Positions 1-11,844 of a stretch of 64,000 nt of DNA are shown one piece after another. A program made the translations under genes and the position numbers. Under the pieces are notes generated by a model. It saw only the letters and a program-made list of their open reading frames with translations. It was not told the origin of the DNA and did not search any database. Source of the DNA: Trichuris trichiura (taxonomy: Eukaryota; Nematoda; Enoplea; Trichinellida; Trichuridae); NCBI GenBank assembly GCA_037903355.1, contig JBAJFE010000028.1:62001-126000 (forward strand), in the 5' to 3' direction. Positions within the stretch are counted from its first letter, which is position 1. Each line of letters starts with the position of its first letter.

Positions 1-3000
1 AAAAATTGCGTGACAAGCTCGCTTGCCCTCTTTAAAAAAAGAATTTTATTAAATCTGCAGTTTAAAATTAAAAAAAATAAAACATTCACCTGTAATTTTA
101 TAGTTATTTCGGCAATTGAAAGTGAAATCAGTAAGAATGGAGGGATACTATCGCAGTGTGCAATGGAGAAAGTTCTTCTTTAAGTAGAAAAACAATTATT
201 TAGAAAACATTCGTGATTCACCTGTCGCCAATGTATAGAAAGTAGTTAGATCGCTATCCCGTGTTTATGATGTTCGCTGTTATTGCTGCGCCTGCAAAAG
301 AAGCAAATCGACTGCGAACAGTTTTATTCCAGTTTAGGTTTAAGAAAAGAAGCTCCTCAATCGTCCGTTCTTCTTCGGAGAAAGACGTTCGTTATTTGAT
401 TTTGTCCACCGCTTAAGCGCCTTCGGGGCTTTAATGTTCTATTTAGAATGACGATTTATTCTCAGCTTGGCACGCTTACGCATACAAGAAAGTTTAGCAA
501 CTTTAAACCGCCAAAAAGGGTTACCGTAACCAAGAGACGCGGCCTTTTTGATGTGCCCGTTCCAACGCTGAAAGACGCGAAGGCATTTGCAGTTTCCGTG
601 ATTTCCGCGCTATAAACTTAGCCACGAACAATTCGCCGTAGCCTGTTCGCTTTGATGATCGGTTGTAGGAGTTACAAGCCACGTGTCGAAAATTTACACG
701 CGTTCTTAGGCCATACGCTCCCATTTCCTAAATAGAAGTGATAAAATCTATTGTGTCTGCGTACAAGTTCTTTCTCGTTTTTAGCAACTGAAAATATTCA
801 AAAGAATAGGCTGAAGCAAACTTCTACTAGCGTTATGCCATCTTGCGGGTGCCATAGCAAAAGAAGTTAGCTGCTTTTGGTCTAAAAACGTAAACCAACC
901 GAGTTCGGGCATTTCCAATACTTTCTCTTTTCTTACTGTCCATATGCGGAATTGGCAGTAACCAAATCTCGTTGGCCCTTTTTAACTATTGAATAACTTT
1001 CCAAAAGACCAATGGCTTAAATTTTCTGGATTTATTGGTACAAAGCCAGCGTAGGCCACTCCGCAGCTTGCAGTTTTGCCTATTATGATAGGGAAACTAA
1101 ATTTTTCCTTCTTAACGGAAAAATTGCTGTATTTCGCACCGAAAGCGCGGTGACAGTTAATGATGCACCAACGGCAAACACTCAACTTAAGACACAGCGA
1201 TTAACTGCAACGGAAAAAACGCTATATTTATTTCCGAAAGCTGAGTTGGTTCATTTCGTTATTATCTACGTTTTGATTTTCCCTTTACTTCGATGAGAGG
1301 AAGATGCTTCGTTATTCAACACACATTTTGGACTACTTTCGGAATACGCGTAGCCTTGCCAGCCAGAAACTTTATTCCTCAGTCACAAAATGACCTTCAA
1401 GTAACCAGCCCAACAAGCGTACTGTAATTCCGCCTACGGAATAAAACTACTTTTTCATGCTCCACTCCTAGTTTGTGTCTCGACCATCCTTTGCGCAGCC
1501 TCTAAAGACAAGAAAACAATTGTTTTTACAGAGGAAAAATCAAGCCGACAAATCAAGTTGCGCATTTGTCTCTACTTGCGTCTGGACATTGTGTGTATCA
1601 CCAACCATCAATGTTACCGCCAATGCCATTGCCTAAGGGCGAATACATCAATCGCGGGCAAGGCGCTTTGCCGTTACATAAGACAATGAAGTTGGAGCAC
1701 CAATTACAACCTTTGCATAATTCTCATTGCGATCAACATTTGGGTCGTTGCAATTAGCGTTAGACGATATCGCAATAATGGAAACAATTTTGCAAGTTTA
1801 AAAAACACGCAGCATCAGGTGTTCTTCGCACTGCGCTGATCCAAACGGTGAATTTTGTTGAGCAGTCGCAGTTGCCAGCTTTCCTTAATTTGCGTATGAA
1901 ATATAGCACAAGTTTACCTTTATTTGAGAAAAAAACCAACAAATCAATGAAGGAAAATTGTAGCTGTTTGATTTCGAAGCGTAATAATTTACCGTATGAA
2001 AATTAATTTCGAAAAAACCTCTAAGAAACAGGCAGCATTTATTCTTTGTCGCTAAACGGAGAAAGACAATAAAGCAAGTTGATACGCGTAAAATCAGCAA
2101 AAAAATCTCTCACTGATTCTAGTTTTATTCAGACCGCTCGGCAAGGTAGTCAGTCAAGTACGCAACGGAGACTGTCCAACTTGACTGCTGATTAGTACTG
2201 CTAATTTTTTTAGCCTTTTACGGACTCGACTTTTCGCCGGTTCAAATGAAGCATTCGCTTCACCGGTGAGGCGGAAAAGAAACTGAAATTCGTTCCGCGA
2301 TTGGGAAGTTTTCAATACACTTAACAATTCACTCCGCTTGCCACCAAGTCTGTCAACTTGAAAAAAGCAGTAACAGTTATTTATCCGTCCAATTAGGAAA
2401 GAGGAAAAGGCTTTAAGTATAGCGCTGCTTTGCTGTCGTAAGCGCAATGTGAAAGAAGAAGAAGAAGAATAGAAAGGAGCTTATGTTAAGACGGATGAGC
2501 GAGAATGAAATTCCGTCAGTGGAAACCCGGTTGGCCAACTGAACAGTATTATCGTTTACAAAATCAATCATGCCTATCCAATAACCCAGAAAAATTGAGG
2601 CGTCGCAGAAAACAACCAACCCACACATATTGCTGTTCAATATCCAAAAGAGCGAAAGATGGTGGCGGTTTGCGTGGTAACGAAGTCGGACTAATTTGAA
2701 TAGACTTAAGTTGAAGAACGCTTCCTACTCAGCCTAGCAAAACCGGCAGTTTAGTGAACGTGCGCTTAAGGCCATTTAGTAGCAATTTCAAAATGTCGCA
2801 TTAAACTTCATCGCTTTTTGACGATTCTCAAAGTCGACTTTAGGCATTGGAAAAATGGTTCACCGGAAACGAAGTGAAAAGATGAAAACCGTTGCGTGCA
2901 CAAAAAAGTAACGAGCTATAGTCATGCGAATCCCTTCACATGGCAAGTCCATTACATAATAGCCATTCAACTCGCAACTGTTTGAAGTAGTGGAACGTTT

Positions 3001-3636
3001 AAAAGTTTCGGATTTTCCGTCGCCTACGGCTGCCACACAACGAATATGAGTACTCTTTTTTAGGTAAAGTTTTGCAATCGTAAGAATGGAAAATGCTGTA
3101 TGGCATCTCGGTAAACAAAAGATAATAACAACAAATGCAGCCGCTACTGTTCGTGACGCGCACTCAAGACTTGTGCAATTTCAATAAAACGAGAGAATAA
3201 GAAGAAGAAGATAACGGGTCGACGCGCTTTCCGTACAGACGAGCGGAGAAGAAGTGATCAATAGAAGTTTTGATTCCATCTTTTTCTTCGAGCATACGCA
3301 TAACTAATCTTGTCAACGTGTTCCGAAGAAAGGCCTACTTTTGTCAAACTTCGCCAAACGAACCGGTAGTGCGTAGGACCGGTCGAGTGAAGGAAAATGG
3401 AAAATTAGCATGACTGCGCGCGCGGCTTCATCCATCAGTCTTCCGTGCTGGGCGCCAAAAGGAAACAGGTCGATATATAGCCGTTGCAAAGAAGTTGTTT
3501 TTCTTGTCGTCTTCTCGCGCGCGCGCTTTCCCATTTTGGCGCACAAATTCACCAACAGATTGCTGCAAATCGCCGCTGCAGGCAATTCCAACTTGGCCGT
3601 ACCGGTGAGCAAAGAACTGGTCCGTCAATTGCCTCT
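1..3636. other. Intergenic, no gene seen
   Basis: No convincing coding exon was found on either strand. Open frames here are all under about 110 codons, overlap each other in opposing frames and lack recognisable domains or paired splice sites. The 3' part (about 3.3-3.64 kb) is presumably the upstream region of the secreted protein gene that follows. The stretch could hold untranslated exons of a gene lying outside the window. Confidence 0.5.
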
Positions 3637-3642
3637 TATAAA
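3637..3642 (+). promoter_or_regulatory. Possible TATA box
   Basis: The string TATAAA lies 49 bases before the ATG of the secreted Cys-rich protein gene. Spacing to the start codon would allow transcription to begin about 25-30 bases downstream with a very short 5' leader. This is a motif match only; A/T-rich DNA produces such matches by chance. Confidence 0.35.
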
Positions 3643-3690
3643 GCGGCAAAGGCGACATTGGAGCGGCCGATTTTTGACTACGTCGTCAGC

Positions 3691-4978
3691 ATGCAGCTAC
3701 TGGTCGTTACGCTTAGCCTTTTGCTACCGCTCTGCCTGGCCGATTTGTACTTTATCATTGAAAATGCCAAGGTATTCCAATGTGCCGGAGGTAGTGAACC
3801 CGCAATACGCTAACCCAATGACAAATCGTGCGACATTTTTAAGGTAGCGGTGGCTTGGACATCCAAGATAAAGATATACGAGTGACCGACACCCGCGGCC
3901 GCGATTTGCGTTACATTTCAGCGCCCGGCGACTTTGTCATCAACTTTGGCAAAATTACAGTCAAAAAGTCACTGCAAAACATTGCCGGAGAACTTGGCGT
4001 CAACCTGCAAGTGCCAATAGGCAGCGGTGGTCCCTTCAACATCAAATGGGATATTCCCTATTCGGCCGTACCTCAGAAAAAGCTGATAGGTGGCTTCACA
4101 TGCGACGAAAATGCCGGATTTGTTAAGACCGACCGAAATATCTGGTAAGCATACTGAACGTAATAGACGTTGGCTTAATTATGCACAAATCTCAGTCGCT
4201 ACTGTGACCTGTGCAAATCGGCGGCTAAAGTTGAGCGCGAACTGGGCAGCGGCAAAAAAATTCTACCTGAGCTTGGCGGTTCGGAGCGCATGTTCAGCAC
4301 TATGTGCGCCGAAATTGCGCCCAAGACCTATTCGCTAACACGTACAGTCAGCCTTCCAAGCAAGGAAGAACTGGAGCAAATGGTCAATCAAAGATATCAA
4401 GGTATGGACTCCGGACTAAGAAGCAAATTCAAAATTGGAGTAAGTTCAATATCATTGCCTACCATACTTGGCTTGCCTGTCGATCATACGTCAAAAATGT
4501 CAAACAGGCCCAACTGACAGGTTTCTAAGTTTGATATTTTTAGAGTGGCAAGTTTCAAGTCTACTTGAATCTTAAATCGAGTCCCAATGCCCCTCCGGAA
4601 CCGAACAGCTTCTATTCGGGCATCAAAGGTTGCCAGTGCTGCGTCGAGGGAGGTCGAGGCCTTTTCTGCCGAGGATGCAAGGAGAAATGCAAATCTCAAT
4701 ACGCCGAACAATGCCTTGGACCTGGTACCCAAACGGTCGCCTGTTATACCGTTGAATTCAACTTCAAAGCTACCGAAAACTACGGAGATGTGCAGAAATT
4801 CCTTAGAGACAACAATTTCGAAGACAGCGGTCCATCTCCATCGCAAAGCGGCGGCGGCGGTGGTGGTGGCGGCCAACAAGCTTGCATAAATGCAATAAGC
4901 AGCCCAACGTATAAACGCTACTGTCAAACTCGTTGGAATCCAGCTTTCTGCTGCAACTTGTGCCCCGGAGCTTGCTAG
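3691..4978 (+). CDS. Secreted cysteine-rich protein, 4 exons
   Basis: The coding exons are 3691-3790, 3844-4144, 4196-4439 and 4544-4978; the phases agree and give 359 residues. The N-terminus (MQLLVVTLSLLLPLCLADLY) is a classical signal peptide. The mature chain starts with a roughly 110-residue, beta-rich-looking domain poor in cysteine. A Cys-x2-Cys segment (CRYCDLCKSA) follows, and then a cysteine-dense C-terminal half with CQCC, CRGC-x3-C and a terminal CCNLCPGAC. A run of eight glycines (about residues 315-325) separates the last cysteine block. I do not recognise the family with certainty. The layout recalls the large Cys-rich glycoproteins secreted by enoplean parasites (p43 / PCHTP-like), but that is a guess. 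Introns are 51-104 bases. An AATAAA lies 60 bases after the stop. Confidence 0.8.
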
Positions 4979-5037
4979 TAGAGTCCATTTGAAACTGCTA
5001 CCCTTTTCTTACTGCTGTTCTCTACGCTTTAAGGTTG

Positions 5038-5043
5038 AATAAA
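5038..5043 (+). terminator. Poly(A) signal of secreted protein gene
   Basis: A canonical AATAAA lies 60 bases downstream of the stop codon at 4976-4978, a normal distance for a short 3' untranslated region. Confidence 0.6.
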
Positions 5044-5867
5044 TGTTACTAAGTCGCTTCTCAACTTTTGTCACTGGCACTTTAGGCAACGTAATCTTTC
5101 GTCAGCGATAGAATCAGTCATTCGGGAACAAACAACTTCGTGACCGCTTTAAAACAGGAAAAGTCGCTTCAAATGAGGCTAATTTCTACCGGAAAAGAAG
5201 ACGGAAAAAGTAACGTCACCGAACAAAGGTTCTTGCAGCGCGCGACTGGTGTAAGAAAATGTTCTCCCGTTGGCGACACATAAGATTTCATGAAGAGAAT
5301 AACTGGTAAGAATAAAATAACTGCATTGCTACTAGCCAGTTTTTATCCGACGGCTTCAACAAGAGACGGGCTAAACGCGATTAGTTCAATTACGGACTGG
5401 AAGAGTGTCACAACGAAATACGTAACGTGTAAACGATTACCAATCACGAAGGAACCATATCACAGAAACGATGGACAAGCATAGTTTCAAATTTGGCCAT
5501 TGCAGAACGACCGCCGCCGTGTACATGTGAACGCTAGGCAATTTTCAAATGTTTCACGAACCAAATGAAAGATGATAGCGGCGGACGGCCTTTTTTGACT
5601 ATTGTATTCACGGAAAAAGCGGGATAGGGCCGATTGTTTTGTAAAGAACGGAAAACAAACAGTTATCTAGAAGCTAAAAGCGCTTCAACAGCTGACGGCA
5701 GGGCAGGTAGTAGGTGATGAAACCTGACAACACTTTGGAAGAGGTACATGTGCAGGAGAGAAAGAGAGAGAGAAAAAAAAGAAAGGAGAAAAAATTGCAT
5801 GTGCGACCGGTGCTATGCGCGAACCAGTCGCACAGGTTTTCTTGTTCATTGCAAAGGCATGGTTACT
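5044..5867. other. Convergent intergenic spacer
   Basis: The spacer separates the tail of the secreted protein gene (+) from the tail of the Ena/VASP gene (-). It holds no recognisable coding exon. A purine-only tract lies at about 5754-5795. Confidence 0.5.
5754..5795 (+). repeat. Purine-rich tract (GA/A)n
   Basis: About 40 consecutive bases are almost exclusively G and A, with GAGAGA runs followed by an A-run. It sits just downstream of the Ena/VASP stop codon, so on that gene's transcript it would read as a pyrimidine tract in the 3' untranslated region. Confidence 0.7.
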
Positions 5868-8703
5868 TTACCTAATCTGTCCATTGGCCTTAATTTGAAG
5901 GCTCAGCTCCTTCCGTAAACAGTCGATCAATTCTAGCTTGGCTCGATTGATCTCCTCCTTGATGCATTGCACTACCTCCGTTTTCAATTGATCCACAAAA
6001 TCGACCGATAGCGAACCGCTGGCGCTTAGACCGTTAGACAAACCTTTTTGCCACCCTTGGGCTGCACCCTCCTCTTGGGAACTAAGCGACGAACCGCTGG
6101 GCATCCTTTGAAGAATACAAACATTAGCAAAGAGACATGTGGTGAAGATAAAGGTTCTACTACTTTCTATGGGTGGAGACGGCGTCGCCAGCTCGAGAGA
6201 TCCGACAATCGCTTATCTTCCGGATATCTGAAATGTAAAACCGCCGTAAGTTTATATGTACGAAAGATGGTAACAATTGAAAACCATCGGCTTTGGACCC
6301 GTCAGTTTCTGACGACTCGGTTGCGCAACCGGCACCACCACCCTCTTGAAGCATTTTACGCCTGGCCAAAGTGGCCGTGATTTCCGATATTACGTCGCTG
6401 TGCCCAAAGCCGGGAACACCACTGCCCGAACGGGAGACCGTGACGGTAGATTCGATACTGCCAACCGAAGCTGACCTACTATTTTTCGTTTCGCTTGTAC
6501 ATACGGCTGACGAGACTTTGCGCAATTTGGCTGTTGCTAGCGCTTCGGCAAGATTTGTCTGCTTTGCAACGGTAGAACTAGTAGCTTTCCATGCACCTGC
6601 AGCTGGCATGGGTGGCGGTGGAGGAGCATTGGAAACAATTGGTGGTTTTCGCACTACGGTCATTTGACGTTTGACGGTAGGATAAGCTGAAGACAATGGA
6701 GGATCGGCGGGAGCCGGTGGAATAGCAACGACGGTTTGCTTCTGAGGACTATGCAAATTTTGAGCACTGACTGTTGCATATCCGGCAGTAGCGTACACAT
6801 TCCCTGAAGGAAATGGTCGTCAAGGTTACAATGCGAAAAAAGTTTCGAGTCAAAACACTGACCTCCAACCGAAGTTTCCGGTGGTATCCTTCGGTTTTGC
6901 CCATAAGCGCTATTACGGTCCTCGTAATAGTCGTTACCATTAACAAGAGGACGGTTCGGAGCCGGACAAGGCCTGGTCACTACGGAGGGACGCACATTCT
7001 GTACGGCTGAAGGGAAATTCATTCAAAAAATACGCTATGCCGAAAGGAAAAATACTTACGAAGGCCACAGGATGTTGTATTAACTACTTCAATTGCTTTC
7101 GCTATGGCAGTGCCGAATGTAACAGCATCGTCGAGACTTATAAAATTCAACCCATATACTATCTGCTGGTCCTTCCATTGGTGGAACGTTTCACTTGTCA
7201 CGTTGTATCTGAATCCACGGCCAATGGCACAATTCACGACCACCTTAAACGGCAAACAGTTAAAGCCAAATAAAATAGTCGCAAAGCTCAACAATACAGT
7301 CAAATAGGGATAAATGCCTTCACGAATTCAAACCACATTACTTGTTGCTATTCCCACCCGATGCCTATCCAACTGTTAGTATCGAATAGCGTACGGGAAG
7401 GTTTGATAGGATGAGAAAAATACGCTTAGTTTCGTTCTTTAGTTGTGGATCGCTAATCGTCCACAACAAAGACAAAACTGCTGCTTGATCTAATGCGCGT
7501 TCTATGCCGTGAAACATACCGCAAGAAAGAAAAACTATCGTACTACAAGAAGTACACTGCAAACTTGCTCACGCTTGGACCGTATGCAAAGACGGGCCTC
7601 AGCTTTTTTGAAATCAACAACGAAGAATCGATTGTTCAAGCTGTGCGAAAAACGCAACAAAGCAACCGGAAAAAACATGTGCAGATTAAAAAATAATAAG
7701 CTAATTTTACCCCAAACGATTACGAAGAATTAAAGGCATTAGCCATAACTAACTACAGCTAGTAAAAATATCCTGACAATCTGAGGCGATGGATAAACGA
7801 ATAAACGCTAATCCAACGCAAAAAACGTAAAGATAATGTCCACGATGCCGATTGTACCTGCATTCAGCTACAGTAAGAAAATGTGAAACCTTACTGAACA
7901 ATAAGGGTTACAGCGTTGTTGCAACGACGGCTACTAGTTAAGCAGAAATATTTACGAACGAATAGAACTTGTATCTAGCTTATCAAGCAAGAATTCAGCC
8001 AAGTCACGTGCCATTTGAGTGTACGAAAAGCAGGTTTTAGCCTTGTTTAAAGAGAACCATCCGAGTGCTGAATGGTCGTTCACTAGTAAAAGCTTCTACA
8101 GATGCCAACCCGTAATTCACAATAAGCTTTTTCCCTGAACAAGAAGACTGACATTCGCCGCCGGGAAACCCGATATACGGTGCTTAGCAAGCTGACAGAA
8201 ACAGTGTACCTAATGTAATAACAAAGCCTGAGTAACAAATAAGTATAACTAATGTTTTTACACCTAACAAAGGTTGAAATCAATAGGTAGCAAACACGGT
8301 ATTTATCACTCGCCCGCGCGGCAGTGCAAAAGGTATGCAGTTTATACGTGAAAACTAGTCATTACGATTGCCCAAGAAATTTAAGGAAGCAGCAGATCAA
8401 TTCAAAAAAGGGAAAGGCAGGTGAAAAGTAGGCTCATCTGCTTCGGTACTGCAGCTGCAGAGAGCAGGAGAGTATCGTTGCGAAGGAATCAATGTCCCGG
8501 AATATCGTAAAACCGAAAGCGGACATTTTACCTCTTGGTCTTGCAATTTTCGTCCCACAACTCGGAATGTATTCTGTTGCACATGCTGAAACAACTGGAC
8601 GCGCGACACTTCTTGTTGCTTCGAACTTCCGGATGGAACCCACTGCTTTCCATTGTCGTCGTAAAGCAGGACACTGGCTCGAACGGTCACCATGGCCTGT
8701 TCG
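5868..8703 (-). CDS. unc-34: Ena/VASP actin-regulatory protein
   Basis: Ena/VASP proteins bind FPPPP motifs through EVH1 and elongate actin filaments through EVH2. Exons are 8703-8532, 7243-7060, 7006-6863, 6803-6285, 6227-6164 and 6105-5868. The first two encode EVH1 (ASVLLYDDNGKQWVP, then VVVNCAIGRG and VYGLNF). The fourth has a short proline run (APPPPPMPA), the G-actin-binding block (NLAEALATAKLRKVSS) and the F-actin-binding block (DVISEITATLARRKM). The last encodes a coiled-coil tetramerisation segment (VVQCIKEEINRAKLELIDCL). The proline-rich core is much shorter than in mammals. The first listed exon opens with the last base of a split codon, so a tiny 5' exon is needed. A candidate is ATGCTCAG followed by GT at 9705-9698, which would give M-L-S-E-Q and about 442 residues in all. 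The 1.3 kb intron inside EVH1 is unusually long here. The donor at 6285 is the least certain junction. Confidence 0.9.
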
Positions 8704-11700
8704 CTGCAAAAATTTAATTGTGAAGCTTGTAGACGTTTTGTACAATTTTTACGCAAAAGTTCCGAAATATAAAACAGAAAACAAAAAACTGCGCGTATAC
8801 TACCTCCAAAAGGGCGCAAAGTCCAAAGTCACTTAAACATTGCGTAAAAATTGACAAATTAGTTGCTGCGGACTCTCTATCTCTGGAAAACTAATAAGAA
8901 CATGTCAGCCTTCAAGCTTACAGCATGAAACACAAACAAATGCGTTAAAACGAATATGGCCAAAATATCTTTACGCTCGTTGGTAAGCTATTAAGAAACT
9001 TAAACGGAGCAAACCTTCCCAACGAAAACTGCGCTTCAGGCGTAGTATAATTCAATTGTTACCAAATGTTTAACGGAGAATAACACGACTCGGGGAGGAA
9101 CATAAATCGCAAAATTGCAATTACCACATTTTCGCGGAACGATCCTAACAACATCCACCTTCTATTCGGCAGGTACCACCAATAACGACCGGCAGAACGG
9201 GTCTCTTCAAACCTAGAACCCGTGTAGGACGATGCAGTCTTAAACACAAACCACCGAAAAACTACCGTACCCCATGTTAGAAACACTTGACGACTAACAG
9301 TGGCCATTACATTCATGCTGCGCAGTAGTTATTTCAAAAGGCTTAAGGTCAAAAAAATTTTGCGCCTAGAGAAATAAGTTAGAGCCGCAAGGAAGGTAAT
9401 ATCCTCGCACCATAATCAAGTCGACAATGTGGCGAGCCGTTCGCGCAGCAGCGGTAAACTTGTTTTCAAAAAGTGTTTATACTATTTCGACGCGGGGGAA
9501 ATGTTAATCAGTCAAACTAGCGTTTCTAACGTCAAAAAACGTTGCATCTATTTGCCAAAGAATTGAAAAAAACAAAACACTTATGTCGTTTTAAAACAAT
9601 AATACCGCGTATTCAAGACCTTGATTCGAAAGAAGCAACTTAAAAGCAACAAAAACAAACGCTGGCAGCATCTTTGCGGCCTGCACAAACAATGTACCTG
9701 AGCATTCTTATAAACAGTTACCTGAGCGTCTTCTTCGTACTGCCTGGGATAATTACTCTATTACTGCTACATATTCTCATAGAATGGACATTCCTTGAAA
9801 CCCACCGCGTACTTTCGATCGCCAAACGTTGCCGTCGTGCTACATGAAACCGCCAGTGTTCTAGCAAGAAAGTTTGAAAATTTATTTCGCAGTGTCCGAC
9901 TTTCATTTTTTTTCCTGATTCAGCCTCTGTTCAAGGTTTAAGGTGCACCACTCGAAAGCTCCAAGTTTTTAAAAAACGTCTTAACTTCGTCTTTTCCTTA
10001 AGCAAAACTCATAGTGCAACATCCACCTGTAGAAGTTAGTGTTGCAGGTGAAATGAACAATCTTTTCGAACTATATCAGAGTACGCCACAGCTCAGGCAT
10101 CAAATGTGCCTGCTGCGTTTGGAATTGTGCAACTTTATTGTTTGGCGTTGTACGACTAATTGCAACGTGAGAATCAACTTCAACTAAGTAGTTTGCATCG
10201 TAAAACTGACCAACGTAGGCTAATCTGAATCGCCTTAACGGTTTTATGCCAAAGTATATTGAAGGCGGCAATGGAAAAGTAAAATTGCTATTCATGAACA
10301 AATGATAAAGTACGAGACAGCGTGCCACATTCAGTTCACGTAAAATCTGAAAGCTAACTTGAGCGTCATTTAAATTAAGACTCTTACGGTCTTCTTGTCG
10401 TTGCGCCTTTGTTGTATATTTTTGTTCAAAAGTCAAGCGAACAGCATGCCTCAGTAGCTTTTGCACGTCCAGAACATGGTTACAAGAGCGAAACAGAGCT
10501 ATTACTTTACTTGGAGTTCAACAGTGCATCAGGCAAACCATTGGTGGTGGCCAAATACCAGTTTGGAAAAGCGTTACACTTTTAATAAATGACCACAAAT
10601 GTTTGCAAGTAAAATAATGAGAGAATAGTCCAATCGCAGCGAACCTATTCCATCATGGACTCTTTATTTCAGATAATCAGGTTCCATTCGGTTTATAACA
10701 GATCTTTAAACCATACGGTAAACTTCAAGTTTCCAACTGACGCCAAAAATACAACCAATTACGACCAGTAACCGATGCAACATTTATAGATAAAAATAGG
10801 ATGAACTTTGTTCAACTGGCAGACTGTCGGACCCTATCGCTCATCATGTGAATGCAATCGCACTTAACGGCGCAGGAATGAAATAGGTTACAAAAGGTGG
10901 CAAACAGCTGCTAGCCTTGCTTTTCAGCTTCTCATTTTCATGAACAGTTCGAAGCAGCAGAACACATAATACATTGCTACCGACCGTACTACGCGTTACA
11001 CGAATCTACTTCCTTAATTTTTCAGTGTTCAGGAGAGGCCTTTGAACGGACAGTCGTCTCCGCTGACTGATGTTGCTTTCATGCTGGAAGTTAGCAGCCA
11101 GGCTAAGGTATTGGGTGCAGCGGTAAATTCATTCTATGCAAAAATTCAAAAATTTGCATGAACCTGGCTAAATCAGGAAATGATTGAGCATTGACAGATA
11201 AGAAATTGATATTTCCCGTTCATTGCACAAAACGGCCCGATGAATTGAACCACCTTTGGCATTCAAGGATTGCTACGTTTTTATAAGCAGGCGGGAAGGT
11301 GACGACAGGTTGCCGAACCAGACCACTCATTGGACAAACTTAACTAGTCGCGCAAAAGCCAAATAGATTATAAAAGTTGGGAAACAATGATTCATTCCGG
11401 CTTGGCCAGTTGACTTGCACTGAAAAGAAAACATTCAACAAGCATAGTCTGCATTACGAAGGCAATCCTGATATCGATCTTCTCAAAACGCAACATCAAC
11501 CATTGGCGTCGAACAAACCCAATTTAATCCGAAAAAGCTCTTGAAACGCAGTTTAAAAGGCGAAAGGAAAGCCCGCTAGCGGCATCAGCATTTCTGAGAA
11601 CATCGACTCATTAAAAAAACAGTAACCGAAAGGGCAGTAGTTCAACGCCGGAGGCAATCATGGAGGCTATAAGAACAAAATGTATCCTAAAGAAAACGTC

Positions 11701-11844
11701 AATATCGAAACACGAAAACCGCAAACAACATTTTTAAGTTAAAATGATAAACGAGAAAAAGAGAAAAACTTCCTCGACGTCGGCAAACTATAAGAATTGC
11801 ATAAAGGACAACGCAGCATTTTTAAAAGAGTTCAAACCATCAAC
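8704..11844. other. Upstream region of Ena/VASP; no other gene seen
   Basis: This is about 3.1 kb with no convincing gene. It probably contains the first exon of the Ena/VASP gene (candidate ATG at 9705-9703 on the minus strand) and its promoter. A 131-codon minus-strand open frame at 10071-10466 has no recognisable domain and was not accepted. Confidence 0.4.

Noticed and set aside
3313..3847. Cluster of 76-145-codon frames on both strands
   Set aside because: They overlap each other and the promoter and first exon of the secreted protein gene in other frames.
4484..4927. 147-codon minus-strand frame
   Set aside because: Antisense shadow of the last exon of the secreted Cys-rich protein gene.
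10071..10466. 131-codon minus-strand open frame
   Set aside because: No domain, signal peptide, splice partner or context; length is within what chance allows for 64 kb read in six frames.
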